Shown here: in pieces, positions 6,643-13,107 of the stretch
Position numbering within the stretch: the first letter of the stretch is position 1
How the letters are laid out: each line of letters opens with the position of its first letter
Assembly: GCA_964606085.1 (NCBI GenBank)
Contig: CAZSFD010000114.1
Span: forward strand, 1 to 13,107
DNA length: 13,107 bases
Direction of reading: 5' to 3'
Source: CAIQJJ01 sp964606085
GTDB lineage: Bacteria; Chloroflexota; Anaerolineae; Anaerolineales; UBA4823
Made by a program: the position numbers and the translations under genes
The notes under the pieces: generated by a model
Database searches by the model: none
Told to the model about the DNA's origin: nothing
What the model saw: only the letters and a program-made list of their open reading frames with translations

Positions 6643-7761
6643 ATGAATCAGGCAATCCAACAGGCCATTCAGGCTATCAAGGCGGGAGATAAGGCCGCCG
6701 GTCGGCGCATTTTGTCAGAGATTTTGAAAACCGACCGTGAGAACGAAACCGCCTGGTTATGGCTCTCCGCCGCGGTCGAAAACCCCGAACAGCGCCGGCG
6801 TTGCTTGAAAGAAGTGCTGCGCATCAATCCCAATCACCCGCAAGCCACGGCGGCGCTATCCAGGTTGCAAAAGCCGCCTGCCCCACCAACCCCGCCGCCG
6901 GTCATCGCCGAAGAAGATATTGTCCCCAGTTGGCTGCAAGCGCTTGGATCACCATCCTCACCCGAAACAACACCCGTCCAACCACCACCCTACGACACGC
7001 TGCCCACCTTCGCGCAACCCCAGCAAAGCCTCGCCGTCACCGAGCAACCGTCTTTCATCGCCGATGCCGCAACCGCACAGCCCCCGCCAGCCAACAAACC
7101 ACGGCGCGGGTTGGCCTGGTACGATGTCTGGCTGAGTGTGCTGCCCAGCCCCACCGAAAAATCCTTCCGTTTCATCCTGGGTGATCCCAAGCTATCCCTC
7201 GACCGCGGCCTGATCTGGATGTTTTGCGCCACGCTGATTCAACTGCTGGCGGTGTTGGCCCTTTTGCTGGTATATTGGCTGCCGGCCTTTGAAACAGCCG
7301 CCTTTCAGTCTGGTTTGGACATCAACGTGACCGCTCAGGTACGCAATGTCAGCTTAGTGTTATTTGTCGTCGGCGTGCCGATTATTACCAGCGCCTACAC
7401 GCTCTTTTTTGCCCTGCAAGTGGGCCTGCAACACCTGTTGGCCCGGCTGCTTGGCGGGCAGGGAACGTATGAACACCTGCTCTTTGCCACGGCTGCTTAT
7501 CAGGCCCCGTTACTGCTTATCAGTATTGTGGCCGTTTTTATCCCTTACATCAACTTCTGCGTTGGGCCGCTCCTGGGCATTTACTCGATTGTGCTGATGA
7601 CCAATTCTTTACGGGCCGTGTATAATTTTGGCATTGAGCGCGCCCTGGCGGTGATCTTCTTGCCAGGCATTCTCTTAATCTTTCTGTGCTGTCTCATCGG
7701 GTTGCTCCTGCAAGGGCCTATCGAGCAGATGTTGATGGAAGCGATGATGACGGCCCCTTGA
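6643..7761 (+). CDS. TPR-like/Yip1-type membrane protein
   Basis: This 372-aa protein has three parts. Residues 1-75 form a TPR-like helical module (QAIKAGDKAAGRRILSEIL, then WLWLSAAVENPEQRRRCLKE and a closing INPNHPQA). Residues 76-155 are a proline-rich, low-complexity linker that contains VPSWLQALG at 94-102. Residues about 175-372 form a Yip1-like membrane domain opening with RFILGDP, with hydrophobic segments near 190-212, 235-257, 280-300, 305-322 and 333-357. The N-terminal module should lie in the cytoplasm. Such fusions are common in Anaerolineae, where their role is unknown. The gene ends 15 bp before the methyltransferase gene and probably shares its transcript. The start is the ATG at 6643. 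Domain calls are fairly sure; function is not known. Confidence 0.82.
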   Translation: MNQAIQQAIQAIKAGDKAAGRRILSEILKTDRENETAWLWLSAAVENPEQRRRCLKEVLRINPNHPQATAALSRLQKPPAPPTPPPVIAEEDIVPSWLQALGSPSSPETTPVQPPPYDTLPTFAQPQQSLAVTEQPSFIADAATAQPPPANKPRRGLAWYDVWLSVLPSPTEKSFRFILGDPKLSLDRGLIWMFCATLIQLLAVLALLLVYWLPAFETAAFQSGLDINVTAQVRNVSLVLFVVGVPIITSAYTLFFALQVGLQHLLARLLGGQGTYEHLLFATAAYQAPLLLISIVAVFIPYINFCVGPLLGIYSIVLMTNSLRAVYNFGIERALAVIFLPGILLIFLCCLIGLLLQGPIEQMLMEAMMTAP

Positions 7762-7776
7762 GCGAAGGATATCTCC

Positions 7777-8448
7777 ATGCCCCCACCTATCAGTCGTGTG
7801 ACCCGCAGTAAAACCGAAGCCAAGGCCGGCTACAACGGCATGAGCAAATGGTACGATACCGTTGCTGGCAGTTCGGAAAAGAAATATCGAGACCTCGGCC
7901 TGCAAAAGCTGGCCGCCCAGCCCGGCGAGCGCATTCTCGAAATTGGCTTCGGTACGGGTCATTGCTTATTGGCATTGGCCCAGGCCGTGGGCGCTGCCGG
8001 CCACATCTACGGCCTGGATATTTCCGAGGGGATGCGCGACATTGCCCAGGCTCGCCTGGCGCAGGCCGGCCTGGCCGAGCGCGTAACCCTCCACATCGGC
8101 GATGCCGCCGCCTCCATCCCCACCGACAACCTGGATGCCATCTTTATGAGCTTCACGCTGGAACTGTTCGATACGCCGGAAATCCCCCAGGTTTTACAGC
8201 AATGCCTGGCCGCCCTGAAGCCCGGCGGACGTATCGGCGTGGTCAGCCTGGAGAAAACGGATGCCTTCGTGGTGCGCATTTACGAATGGTTCCACGAAAA
8301 GATGCCCAACACCGTAGATTGCCGTCCGATCTACGCCCAGGCGGCTTTGCGCCAGGCCGGGTTCGAGATCAGCGATGCCAACACCGAGGTCATGTGGGGC
8401 TTGCCCGTCGAGATCGTCCTGGCGAAAAAAGCGGGAGGTCGCGCATGA
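7777..8448 (+). CDS. Class I SAM-dependent methyltransferase (UbiE-like)
   Basis: This 223-aa protein has a standard Rossmann methyltransferase core. The SAM-binding glycine loop is EIGFGTG at 55-61, the acidic residue that binds the ribose is D81 in YGLDIS, and GDA at 108-110 is the adenine-side motif. LKPGGRIGVVS at 147-157 is the usual post-motif strand. The N-terminal YNGMSKWYDTVAG resembles UbiE and related small-molecule or lipid methyltransferases, so the substrate may be a quinone, lipid or sugar, but I cannot tell which. GAAGGA sits 7 bases before the ATG. Its TGA overlaps the glycosyltransferase ATG by 4 bp, so the two are probably co-translated, which hints at a shared glycan or lipid pathway. 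A respiratory-quinone role cannot be excluded. Confidence 0.87.
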   Translation: MPPPISRVTRSKTEAKAGYNGMSKWYDTVAGSSEKKYRDLGLQKLAAQPGERILEIGFGTGHCLLALAQAVGAAGHIYGLDISEGMRDIAQARLAQAGLAERVTLHIGDAAASIPTDNLDAIFMSFTLELFDTPEIPQVLQQCLAALKPGGRIGVVSLEKTDAFVVRIYEWFHEKMPNTVDCRPIYAQAALRQAGFEISDANTEVMWGLPVEIVLAKKAGGRA

Positions 8449-9743
8449 AAGTCGCCTTTCTGGCCACCGGGGCGGCCAATATGTATTGTGGAAGCTGTAT
8501 GCGCGACAACACCCTTGCCGCCACCCTGCAATCCCTCGGCCACGATGTCACCCTGCTGCCCATGTACACCCCCATGCGCGTGGACGAACCCGAAGCCAAA
8601 CAGACCCATGTTTTCTATGGCGGCATTGCCGCCTACCTGTTGCAGCGGTTTCCACAGCCTTCTTGGTGGCGCGAGGCGCTGCTCAGACTGGCCGGGTCGC
8701 AGGCCATTTTGCGCCTGATGCCGCGCTTCGACATCGGCAGCGCCGTTGACCCCGAAGCCAACGCCGAACTGACCCTCTCCATGCTGCGCGGCGAACAAGG
8801 CCAACAAGCGCCCCTGCTCCACGAGATGGTGGCCTGGATCGCCGACGAACTCAAGCCCGACCTGATCCACGTCACCAACACGCTCATTTCAGGTGTCGTA
8901 CCGGCGCTCAAACAGCGTCTGAATGTGCCAATCGTTTGCGGCCTGCATGGTGAAGATATCTTCCTCGAAGGCTTGCCCCCCAAATACTACAACCAGGCTG
9001 TGCAGATCATCCAACATAACGCCGCCTTCATAGATCATTTCATTGCCATCAGCCAATACTACATCGAATACTTCACGCCCCAGGTCAGCCTCGACCGCCA
9101 GCGTATCACCCTGGTACGTCCCGGCATCAACCTGGCCGATTACCAAAATCGTCCTCGCCCGCCCCAAGCAGAGACAGGGCCAACCATCGGCTACCTGGCG
9201 CGCATCTCGCCTGAGAAAGGGCTGCACCTGTTGGCAGAGGCATTCATTCGGTTAGCCAAAACGGGAGAATTTCCGGGCCTGCGCCTGCGGGCAGCCGGCT
9301 ATTTGAGCAATGTTCAGGCCAACTATGTGGCTGGCATTCGCAAGCGCCTGCAAGAAAACGGGCTGAGCGAGCAGGCTGAAATTATTGGCACCGTGGGGCG
9401 GCAGGGTAAGTTAGATTTTCTCGCCAGCCTGGATGTCTTCGCCGTCCCCACCATTTATCGCGACCCCAAGGGCTTGCCAGTGCTGGAAGCGTTGGCTTCT
9501 GGTGTGCCGGTCGTGCAGCCCAACCACGGGGCATTTCCCGAGCTGGTGCAGGCCACTGGCGGTGGCTTGCTGCACAAGCCCGAAGACCCCGCCGATCTGG
9601 CCGAAAAGCTGGCCGATCTGCTGCGCGATGATGCCAAACGCCGGTCGCTGGCCGAACACGGGCGCAGCGCCGTATTCCAACACTTCACCGCCGAACGCAT
9701 GGCGCATGAAACCATGTCCGTTTATCAAAAGGTGCTGGCATGA
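8445..9743 (+). CDS. GT4-type glycosyltransferase (GT-B fold)
   Basis: This 432-aa enzyme has the two Rossmann-like halves of a GT-B fold. The N-terminal half opens with MKVAFLATGAANMYCGSCMRDN, with a C15-x2-C18 pair and an M-R-D-N motif that mark a recognisable bacterial subgroup. H168-G-E-D-I lies near the cleft. The C-terminal donor-binding half has LARISPEKG (251-259, with K258 for the nucleotide-sugar phosphate) and YRDPKGLPVLEALASGVPVV (338-357). In the usual E-x7-E motif the first Glu is Asp here (D340) and the second is E348. I chose ATG 8445, not an upstream start, because GGGAGG lies 6 bases before it and it overlaps the methyltransferase stop by 4 bp. Earlier in-frame sequence only antiparallels the methyltransferase. 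It ends in a 4-bp overlap with the histidine kinase. Acceptor and sugar are unknown; envelope glycan or glycolipid is a guess. Confidence 0.9.
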   Translation: MKVAFLATGAANMYCGSCMRDNTLAATLQSLGHDVTLLPMYTPMRVDEPEAKQTHVFYGGIAAYLLQRFPQPSWWREALLRLAGSQAILRLMPRFDIGSAVDPEANAELTLSMLRGEQGQQAPLLHEMVAWIADELKPDLIHVTNTLISGVVPALKQRLNVPIVCGLHGEDIFLEGLPPKYYNQAVQIIQHNAAFIDHFIAISQYYIEYFTPQVSLDRQRITLVRPGINLADYQNRPRPPQAETGPTIGYLARISPEKGLHLLAEAFIRLAKTGEFPGLRLRAAGYLSNVQANYVAGIRKRLQENGLSEQAEIIGTVGRQGKLDFLASLDVFAVPTIYRDPKGLPVLEALASGVPVVQPNHGAFPELVQATGGGLLHKPEDPADLAEKLADLLRDDAKRRSLAEHGRSAVFQHFTAERMAHETMSVYQKVLA

Positions 9744-11080
9744 TCGAACGAATCCAAAAACTCCTCGCTCCGCCGGTATTCTCAGACGATGAAGAAAAAA
9801 CCCGCCTGGCAAAACTGCTTAATTTGATCCTGATCATCGTCATGCTATTGGTGATGGTCTTCAGTGTACCCGCACTGGTGATGACGCCGGAGATCGGACG
9901 TGTGGCTATCGAATTGATCCTGGCGGCTTTGGCGGGGTTCATGCTATTGATGCTGCGCCGCGGTTATGTGCGCCAGGCCGGTTTCTTGTTTTCGCTGACC
10001 ATCTGGGCGGCGGTCACGTATGGCACGTATGAGGCCGGCGGCTTTCGCGGTTCGATTATGAGCGCCTATTATGGCATTATCTTGATCGCCGCGTTGATGC
10101 TTGGGTCGCAGGCCGGGTGGATTTTCGGCATCCTGTCCATCGTTGCCACCGGCTGGATGCTGCTGGCCGACCAGAACGGCACCTTACCGTTGCCGCCAGA
10201 ATATGCAAACTTGACCACATTTTGGGTCGAGTTTGCGGTGGTGGTGGTAGGTATTATGGGCTTGTTGATGTTGGTGATGAATAGCTTGAATGAAGCGCTT
10301 CATCGCGCTCGGCGCAATGAACGCGAACTGGCGCAAAAAGTGATCGAGGTGCAGGAGTTTGCCCAACGAGCCGTGGAAGCCAGCGAGTTCAAGTCCAACC
10401 TGATCGCCCGTGTCAGCCACGAATTGCGCACGCCGATGGGGGCCATGTTGGGCATGGCAGAAATGCTGCAATTGGAAGCCTATGGCCCCATGCCTCCGCA
10501 ACAGAAAAATTTGATGCTGCGCATCATCGAAAACACCAAGGACCTCGACCGGGTTTTTTCTGAGTTGTTGGTGCAATCGCAAATCGAAACCGGTCAATTG
10601 AGCATCCAGGAAGTGCGGGTTGCGCCAGCTTCGCTGCTGCGTCAGGTCGAGGCCATCTATCGCCCCAGCGCCGAAAAAGGGGGATTGAGCTTTCAAACCC
10701 GCCTCGACCCCACGCTGCCCTCGGTTCTGTTGAGCGATCCGTTGCGCCTGGAAACTATTCTGGCCAACCTGATTCGCAATGCGATCAAATTTACGGCCAA
10801 GGGCAGCGTGAAAGTAGAATTTTTACTGGTCAATGCCGAAGAGTGGGCGATTAAGGTGCGTGACACCGGCATTGGTATCCCCCTTGAAGCGCAAGGTCTC
10901 ATCTTCGAACCCTTCCGCCAGGTGGACGAGAGCATTTCGCGGCGTTATGGCGGTGTGGGGTTGGGCCTATCTATCGTCAGCCAGTTGACCCAGGCCATGC
11001 GCGGCCAGGTGACGGTGGAGAGCCAGGTGGGTCAGGGCAGCACGTTTACGGTGATTCTGCCTTTGAAACGAGTCAAGTAA
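9740..11080 (+). CDS. Membrane sensor histidine kinase, orphan
   Basis: This 446-aa kinase has an N-terminal membrane sensor with about six segments (roughly 27-48, 54-72, 79-98, 108-121, 125-144 and 161-182) and no large outside domain. A coiled-coil-like linker (183-220) joins it to the phosphoacceptor helix SNLIARVSHELRTP, with H227 as the acceptor. The ATP-binding half has the N box NLIRNAIKFT (343-352), G1 DTGIGIP (375-381), F box FEPFRQVD (389-396) and G2 GVGLGLSI (405-412), so all catalytic motifs are present. It overlaps the glycosyltransferase stop by 4 bp. No response regulator is encoded nearby, and the next gene is convergent, so its partner is elsewhere. Signal unknown; a multi-pass sensor suggests a membrane or envelope cue, which would fit the glycosyltransferase next door. 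Confidence 0.92.
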   Translation: MIERIQKLLAPPVFSDDEEKTRLAKLLNLILIIVMLLVMVFSVPALVMTPEIGRVAIELILAALAGFMLLMLRRGYVRQAGFLFSLTIWAAVTYGTYEAGGFRGSIMSAYYGIILIAALMLGSQAGWIFGILSIVATGWMLLADQNGTLPLPPEYANLTTFWVEFAVVVVGIMGLLMLVMNSLNEALHRARRNERELAQKVIEVQEFAQRAVEASEFKSNLIARVSHELRTPMGAMLGMAEMLQLEAYGPMPPQQKNLMLRIIENTKDLDRVFSELLVQSQIETGQLSIQEVRVAPASLLRQVEAIYRPSAEKGGLSFQTRLDPTLPSVLLSDPLRLETILANLIRNAIKFTAKGSVKVEFLLVNAEEWAIKVRDTGIGIPLEAQGLIFEPFRQVDESISRRYGGVGLGLSIVSQLTQAMRGQVTVESQVGQGSTFTVILPLKRVK

Positions 11081-11106
11081 CGCAGCGCATTCTCGCCGAT
11101 TGGGGT

Positions 11107-11562
11107 TCAATTATCCCCTGTCAACCAGGCTTCTGTCGAACGTTCCCACGCCACCAATTCATCTGCTTTAAACCACAAAGCGATTTCTTTTTCGGCATTT
11201 TCGGGCGAATCAGAAGCATGGGTCAGGTTACGGCTCGTCATCAGGCCGAAATCGTGGCGGATGGTGCCGGGGGCGGCATTGAGGGGGTTGGTGGCACCCA
11301 TCGTCTGGCGTACTGCAGCAATGGCTTCGGGGCCTTCCCACACCATCGCCATCAACGGGGCTGAACAGATATAGCGTACCAGGCCATCATAAAATGGCTT
11401 GCCCTGGTGGACGGCATAATGGGTCTCGGCAAAATCCTGGCTGACCTGTAAAAACCTGGCCGCGATCAATTTCAGGCCGCGCTGCTCCAACCGCCCGATG
11501 ATTTCACCAATCAGACCACGCTGGACGCCATCTGGTTTGATAAGGACAAGTGTTCGTTGCAT
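11107..11562 (-). CDS. ndk: Nucleoside diphosphate kinase
   Basis: This 151-aa protein transfers the gamma-phosphate between nucleoside di- and triphosphates by a phosphohistidine intermediate, keeping NTP and dNTP pools balanced in the cytoplasm. It opens with the family start MQRTLVLIKPDGVQRGLIG, has the nucleotide-site strands around HYAVHQGKPFYDGLV, and carries the active-site histidine H115 in SRNLTHASDSPENAEKEI. Length is normal for the family. GGAGG is placed about 8 bases before the ATG. It converges with the histidine kinase gene, 26 bp apart, with no strong terminator between. Upstream on the same strand, the large repeat protein ends 82 bp away with a hairpin between them, so it may be transcribed by read-through from that gene. 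The enzyme looks complete and active. Confidence 0.96.
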   Translation of the reverse strand: MQRTLVLIKPDGVQRGLIGEIIGRLEQRGLKLIAARFLQVSQDFAETHYAVHQGKPFYDGLVRYICSAPLMAMVWEGPEAIAAVRQTMGATNPLNAAPGTIRHDFGLMTSRNLTHASDSPENAEKEIALWFKADELVAWERSTEAWLTGDN

Positions 11563-11584
11563 GAGGAACCTCCATAAAAAATGG

Positions 11585-11611
11585 GTAGGACAAGCGAAGC
11601 GCTTGTCCTAC
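11585..11611 (-). terminator. Hairpin between the repeat protein gene and ndk
   Basis: Perfect 12-bp arms GTAGGACAAGCG (11585-11596) and CGCTTGTCCTAC (11600-11611) surround a 3-base loop. On the minus strand a T6 run follows after four bases, and the plus strand also has a T5 run two bases after the stem, so it could terminate in both directions. It lies only about 22 bp before the ndk start, leaving no room for a full promoter after it, so termination must be partial, or it is a dispersed palindrome and not a terminator. Confidence 0.55.
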
Positions 11612-11644
11612 AATTTTTAAAACGCATGGGTTGGATGAGAACCG

Positions 11645-13107
11645 TTAGCGTAACAATTCTTCTGCTTTGGTGTAAGCTTCCAGGGCTTCTTCCAGTTGAT
11701 CGTTGAGCAAATAGGCTTCACCCAATGTTTGCCAGAGCGAAATTTCCACCGGATAGCGATACAAAGCATTCTGCAGGTCACTGACAATTTCTCCCACCGG
11801 GTAGCCAGAACGCAGCAGTTGGCTGTAAATTTGCGACGCTTTCACGGGGGCGTTTTGAGCCAGGTGAACGCGCGCTTCTTCTAACTCACCACCGATCGCG
11901 GGAGTGGTTGCAACGGATTTGGCAGACGATTTGGGTGGGACAACCCGCAGCCACTGGCGCAACTCGTCAATCGTCGCTGGCCCAACACCTGAGACGCGTT
12001 GCAAATCATCCAGGGTGATGAAAGATCCATACGTCTCACGATAGTTGATGATATTTTGCGCCAGGATAAAGCCGATCCCTGGCAAGGCTTCTAACTCGAC
12101 CAGCGAAGCGCGGTTGACATCCAGCCGCGTATCAGGAACGGGAGCAGCCTCGACCGGTGGCGTTACAGGCAAACTGGCTTTTTCTTGCTCAAGCGCTGCG
12201 CGTGAAACAATCTGGGTCGGTTGTTGCCAGGCGGGAATCTCCTGGTCTGCCGGGGGTTCTGGCGCAAAGACGGCTTTCTCATCTTCGGTGGCTTCTTCGG
12301 GGATGGCCGCCAACCAATCTGGCACAGCCGTTGGTTGCGCTTCTACCGCGCTCACCGTTGCCGCGGAGACGATCCCCTCTTCGTCACCTGCGTCTTCCTG
12401 AATAGCCAGCAGCCAATCGGGGACGCTATGCTCGATGAGTGGCTCCTGCGCGGCAGATTCGTAATCTGGCGTCATGGATGTGGCCTGGGTGCTTTCCCGG
12501 GTGACATCAGCGGGTTTGCGCTCTTCCTGCGGGGAGGCTATTTCCACCGTGGGCCACTCGGCAACCACCTCCGTTTCGGCCTCAATCTGTGTCAGCCAAT
12601 CGGGCAGGGCTTCTTGGGGTGCGGGCTGCGCTTCGGCGGGTTCTGGCAGCGCCGGGGCTTCAGCCTGGGCGGCGTCCTGGGTGATCCACGCTGGCGTGGC
12701 GGCCGGGCGTTCCTCGGGGGCGGTGAATAACTCGTCTTCTGAGATGCCCTGTCGCGCCGCCAGACCCTCCAGCCAGGCCATTGCCGTGGCTTCGTCGCTC
12801 AGGTCGGGCAGTTCGTCGGCGGCGGGCGGCGGGGTGGGCGTGGCCTGCTGCGCCTCGAAGGCGTCGGCTTCGGCCTCCAGTTGGGTCAGCCAATCGGGGG
12901 TTGTCTCTTCGATTTCGGGCTGCGCCGCGACGGGTTCTGGTAGCGCCGGGGCTTCGGCCTGGGCGGCGTCCTGGGTGATCCACGCTGGCGTGGCGGCCGG
13001 GCGTTCCTCGGGGGCGGTGAATAACTCGTCTTCTGAGATGCCCTGTCGCGCCGCCAGACCCTCCAGCCAGGCCATTGCCGTGGCTTCGTCGCTCAGGTCG
13101 GGCAGTT
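11645..13107 (-). CDS. Large repeat protein with P-D-W-L motifs, ComEA-like HhH and TPR end (N-terminus outside window)
   Basis: The frame is open to the window edge, so this is only the last ~487 codons of a longer gene. Residues here are numbered from the in-frame Met whose codon ends at 13075. Residues 1-310 are acidic and rich in Pro, Ala and Glu, with short motifs PDWL at 60, 158, 219 and 253, TPAWITQDAA twice, and a 98-residue unit repeated nearly exactly. Residues 318-378 form a helix-hairpin-helix pair like ComEA (VNRASLVELEALPGIGF at 320-336 and VSGVGPATIDELRQWL at 361-376), a fold that often binds DNA non-specifically. Residues 397-476 look like TPR helices (LGEAYLLNDQLEEALEAYTKAEELL). 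It has no signal peptide visible here because the N-terminus is missing. Proteins of this style are frequent in Anaerolineae and may act as scaffolds; that is inference. ndk lies downstream on the same strand. True start and full domain order lie beyond 13107. Confidence 0.85.
   Translation of the reverse strand, partial: LPDLSDEATAMAWLEGLAARQGISEDELFTAPEERPAATPAWITQDAAQAEAPALPEPVAAQPEIEETTPDWLTQLEAEADAFEAQQATPTPPPAADELPDLSDEATAMAWLEGLAARQGISEDELFTAPEERPAATPAWITQDAAQAEAPALPEPAEAQPAPQEALPDWLTQIEAETEVVAEWPTVEIASPQEERKPADVTRESTQATSMTPDYESAAQEPLIEHSVPDWLLAIQEDAGDEEGIVSAATVSAVEAQPTAVPDWLAAIPEEATEDEKAVFAPEPPADQEIPAWQQPTQIVSRAALEQEKASLPVTPPVEAAPVPDTRLDVNRASLVELEALPGIGFILAQNIINYRETYGSFITLDDLQRVSGVGPATIDELRQWLRVVPPKSSAKSVATTPAIGGELEEARVHLAQNAPVKASQIYSQLLRSGYPVGEIVSDLQNALYRYPVEISLWQTLGEAYLLNDQLEEALEAYTKAEELLR
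12663..13107. repeat. 294-bp tandem repeat inside the P-D-W-L protein gene
   Basis: Bases 12663-12813 are identical to 12957-13107 (151 bp), offset by exactly 294 bp (98 codons). Just left of this the copies differ by single bases (for example 12662 against 12956) and then drift apart. The repeat keeps the frame and runs off the window, so there are probably more copies. Such near-identity suggests recent duplication, gene conversion or collapse risk in assembly. Confidence 0.88.

Noticed and set aside
7848..8444. 5' extension of the glycosyltransferase frame over the methyltransferase gene
   Set aside because: The extension is Arg/Pro/Gly-rich shadow sequence. The GGGAGG site and ATGA overlap place the true start at 8445.
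11081..11106. Terminator between the histidine kinase and ndk
   Set aside because: The GGGG...CCCC match at 11102-11117 has only four pairs, reaches into the ndk stop region and lacks a T-run.
12045..12730. Plus-strand open frames opposite the repeat protein
   Set aside because: They result from the biased, repetitive coding sequence on the other strand. No start site or domain supports them.

Overview
The window looks like chromosomal DNA of a GC-rich bacterium, most likely a Chloroflexota member of the Anaerolineae type. This is inferred from gene style: a short TPR-like module fused to a Yip1-like membrane domain, long acidic proteins with repeated P-D-W-L motifs plus HhH and TPR modules, a standalone type ISP-like restriction/methylase protein, and short palindromic repeats scattered in and between genes. 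No rRNA, tRNA, CRISPR array or complete insertion sequence was seen.

Left block, minus strand (69-3937): a probable three-gene operon. It starts with a 1023-aa single-chain restriction/methyltransferase protein (PD-(D/E)XK-like N-terminus, N6-adenine methylase core, type ISP-like C-terminus). This overlaps by 4 bp a 114-aa protein of unknown function, which is followed 18 bp later by a HIRAN-domain protein with a twin-arginine-like N-terminus. The big gene has an AT-rich centre and an in-frame tract of about twelve 7-bp repeats just before its C-terminal domain. The tract is open in all three frames, so gain or loss of one unit would switch off the C-terminus.

Junction (3938-4338): a 15-bp perfect inverted repeat, the last ~56 codons of an ABC-transporter ATPase (a truncated remnant on the minus strand), and a short stretch holding a possible minus-strand promoter.

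Centre, plus strand (4339-6576): a lone glycyl radical enzyme with a good C-terminal glycyl loop. The residues after its active-site cysteine are unusual, and no activating enzyme is present in the window. The gene carries a 66-bp in-frame palindromic insertion bounded by 7-bp direct repeats.

Right block, plus strand (6643-11080): a tightly packed cluster of a TPR/Yip1 membrane protein, a class I SAM methyltransferase, a GT4-type glycosyltransferase and an orphan membrane histidine kinase. The last three are linked by 4-bp ATGA overlaps, so co-translation is likely. A role in modifying a cell-envelope glycan or lipid under sensor control is a reasonable but unproven reading.

Right end, minus strand (11107-13107): nucleoside diphosphate kinase (ndk) lies downstream of the 3' part of a large repeat protein (P-D-W-L repeats, ComEA-like HhH, TPR). 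A 12-bp hairpin separates them. The repeat protein runs off the window inside a 294-bp tandem repeat.
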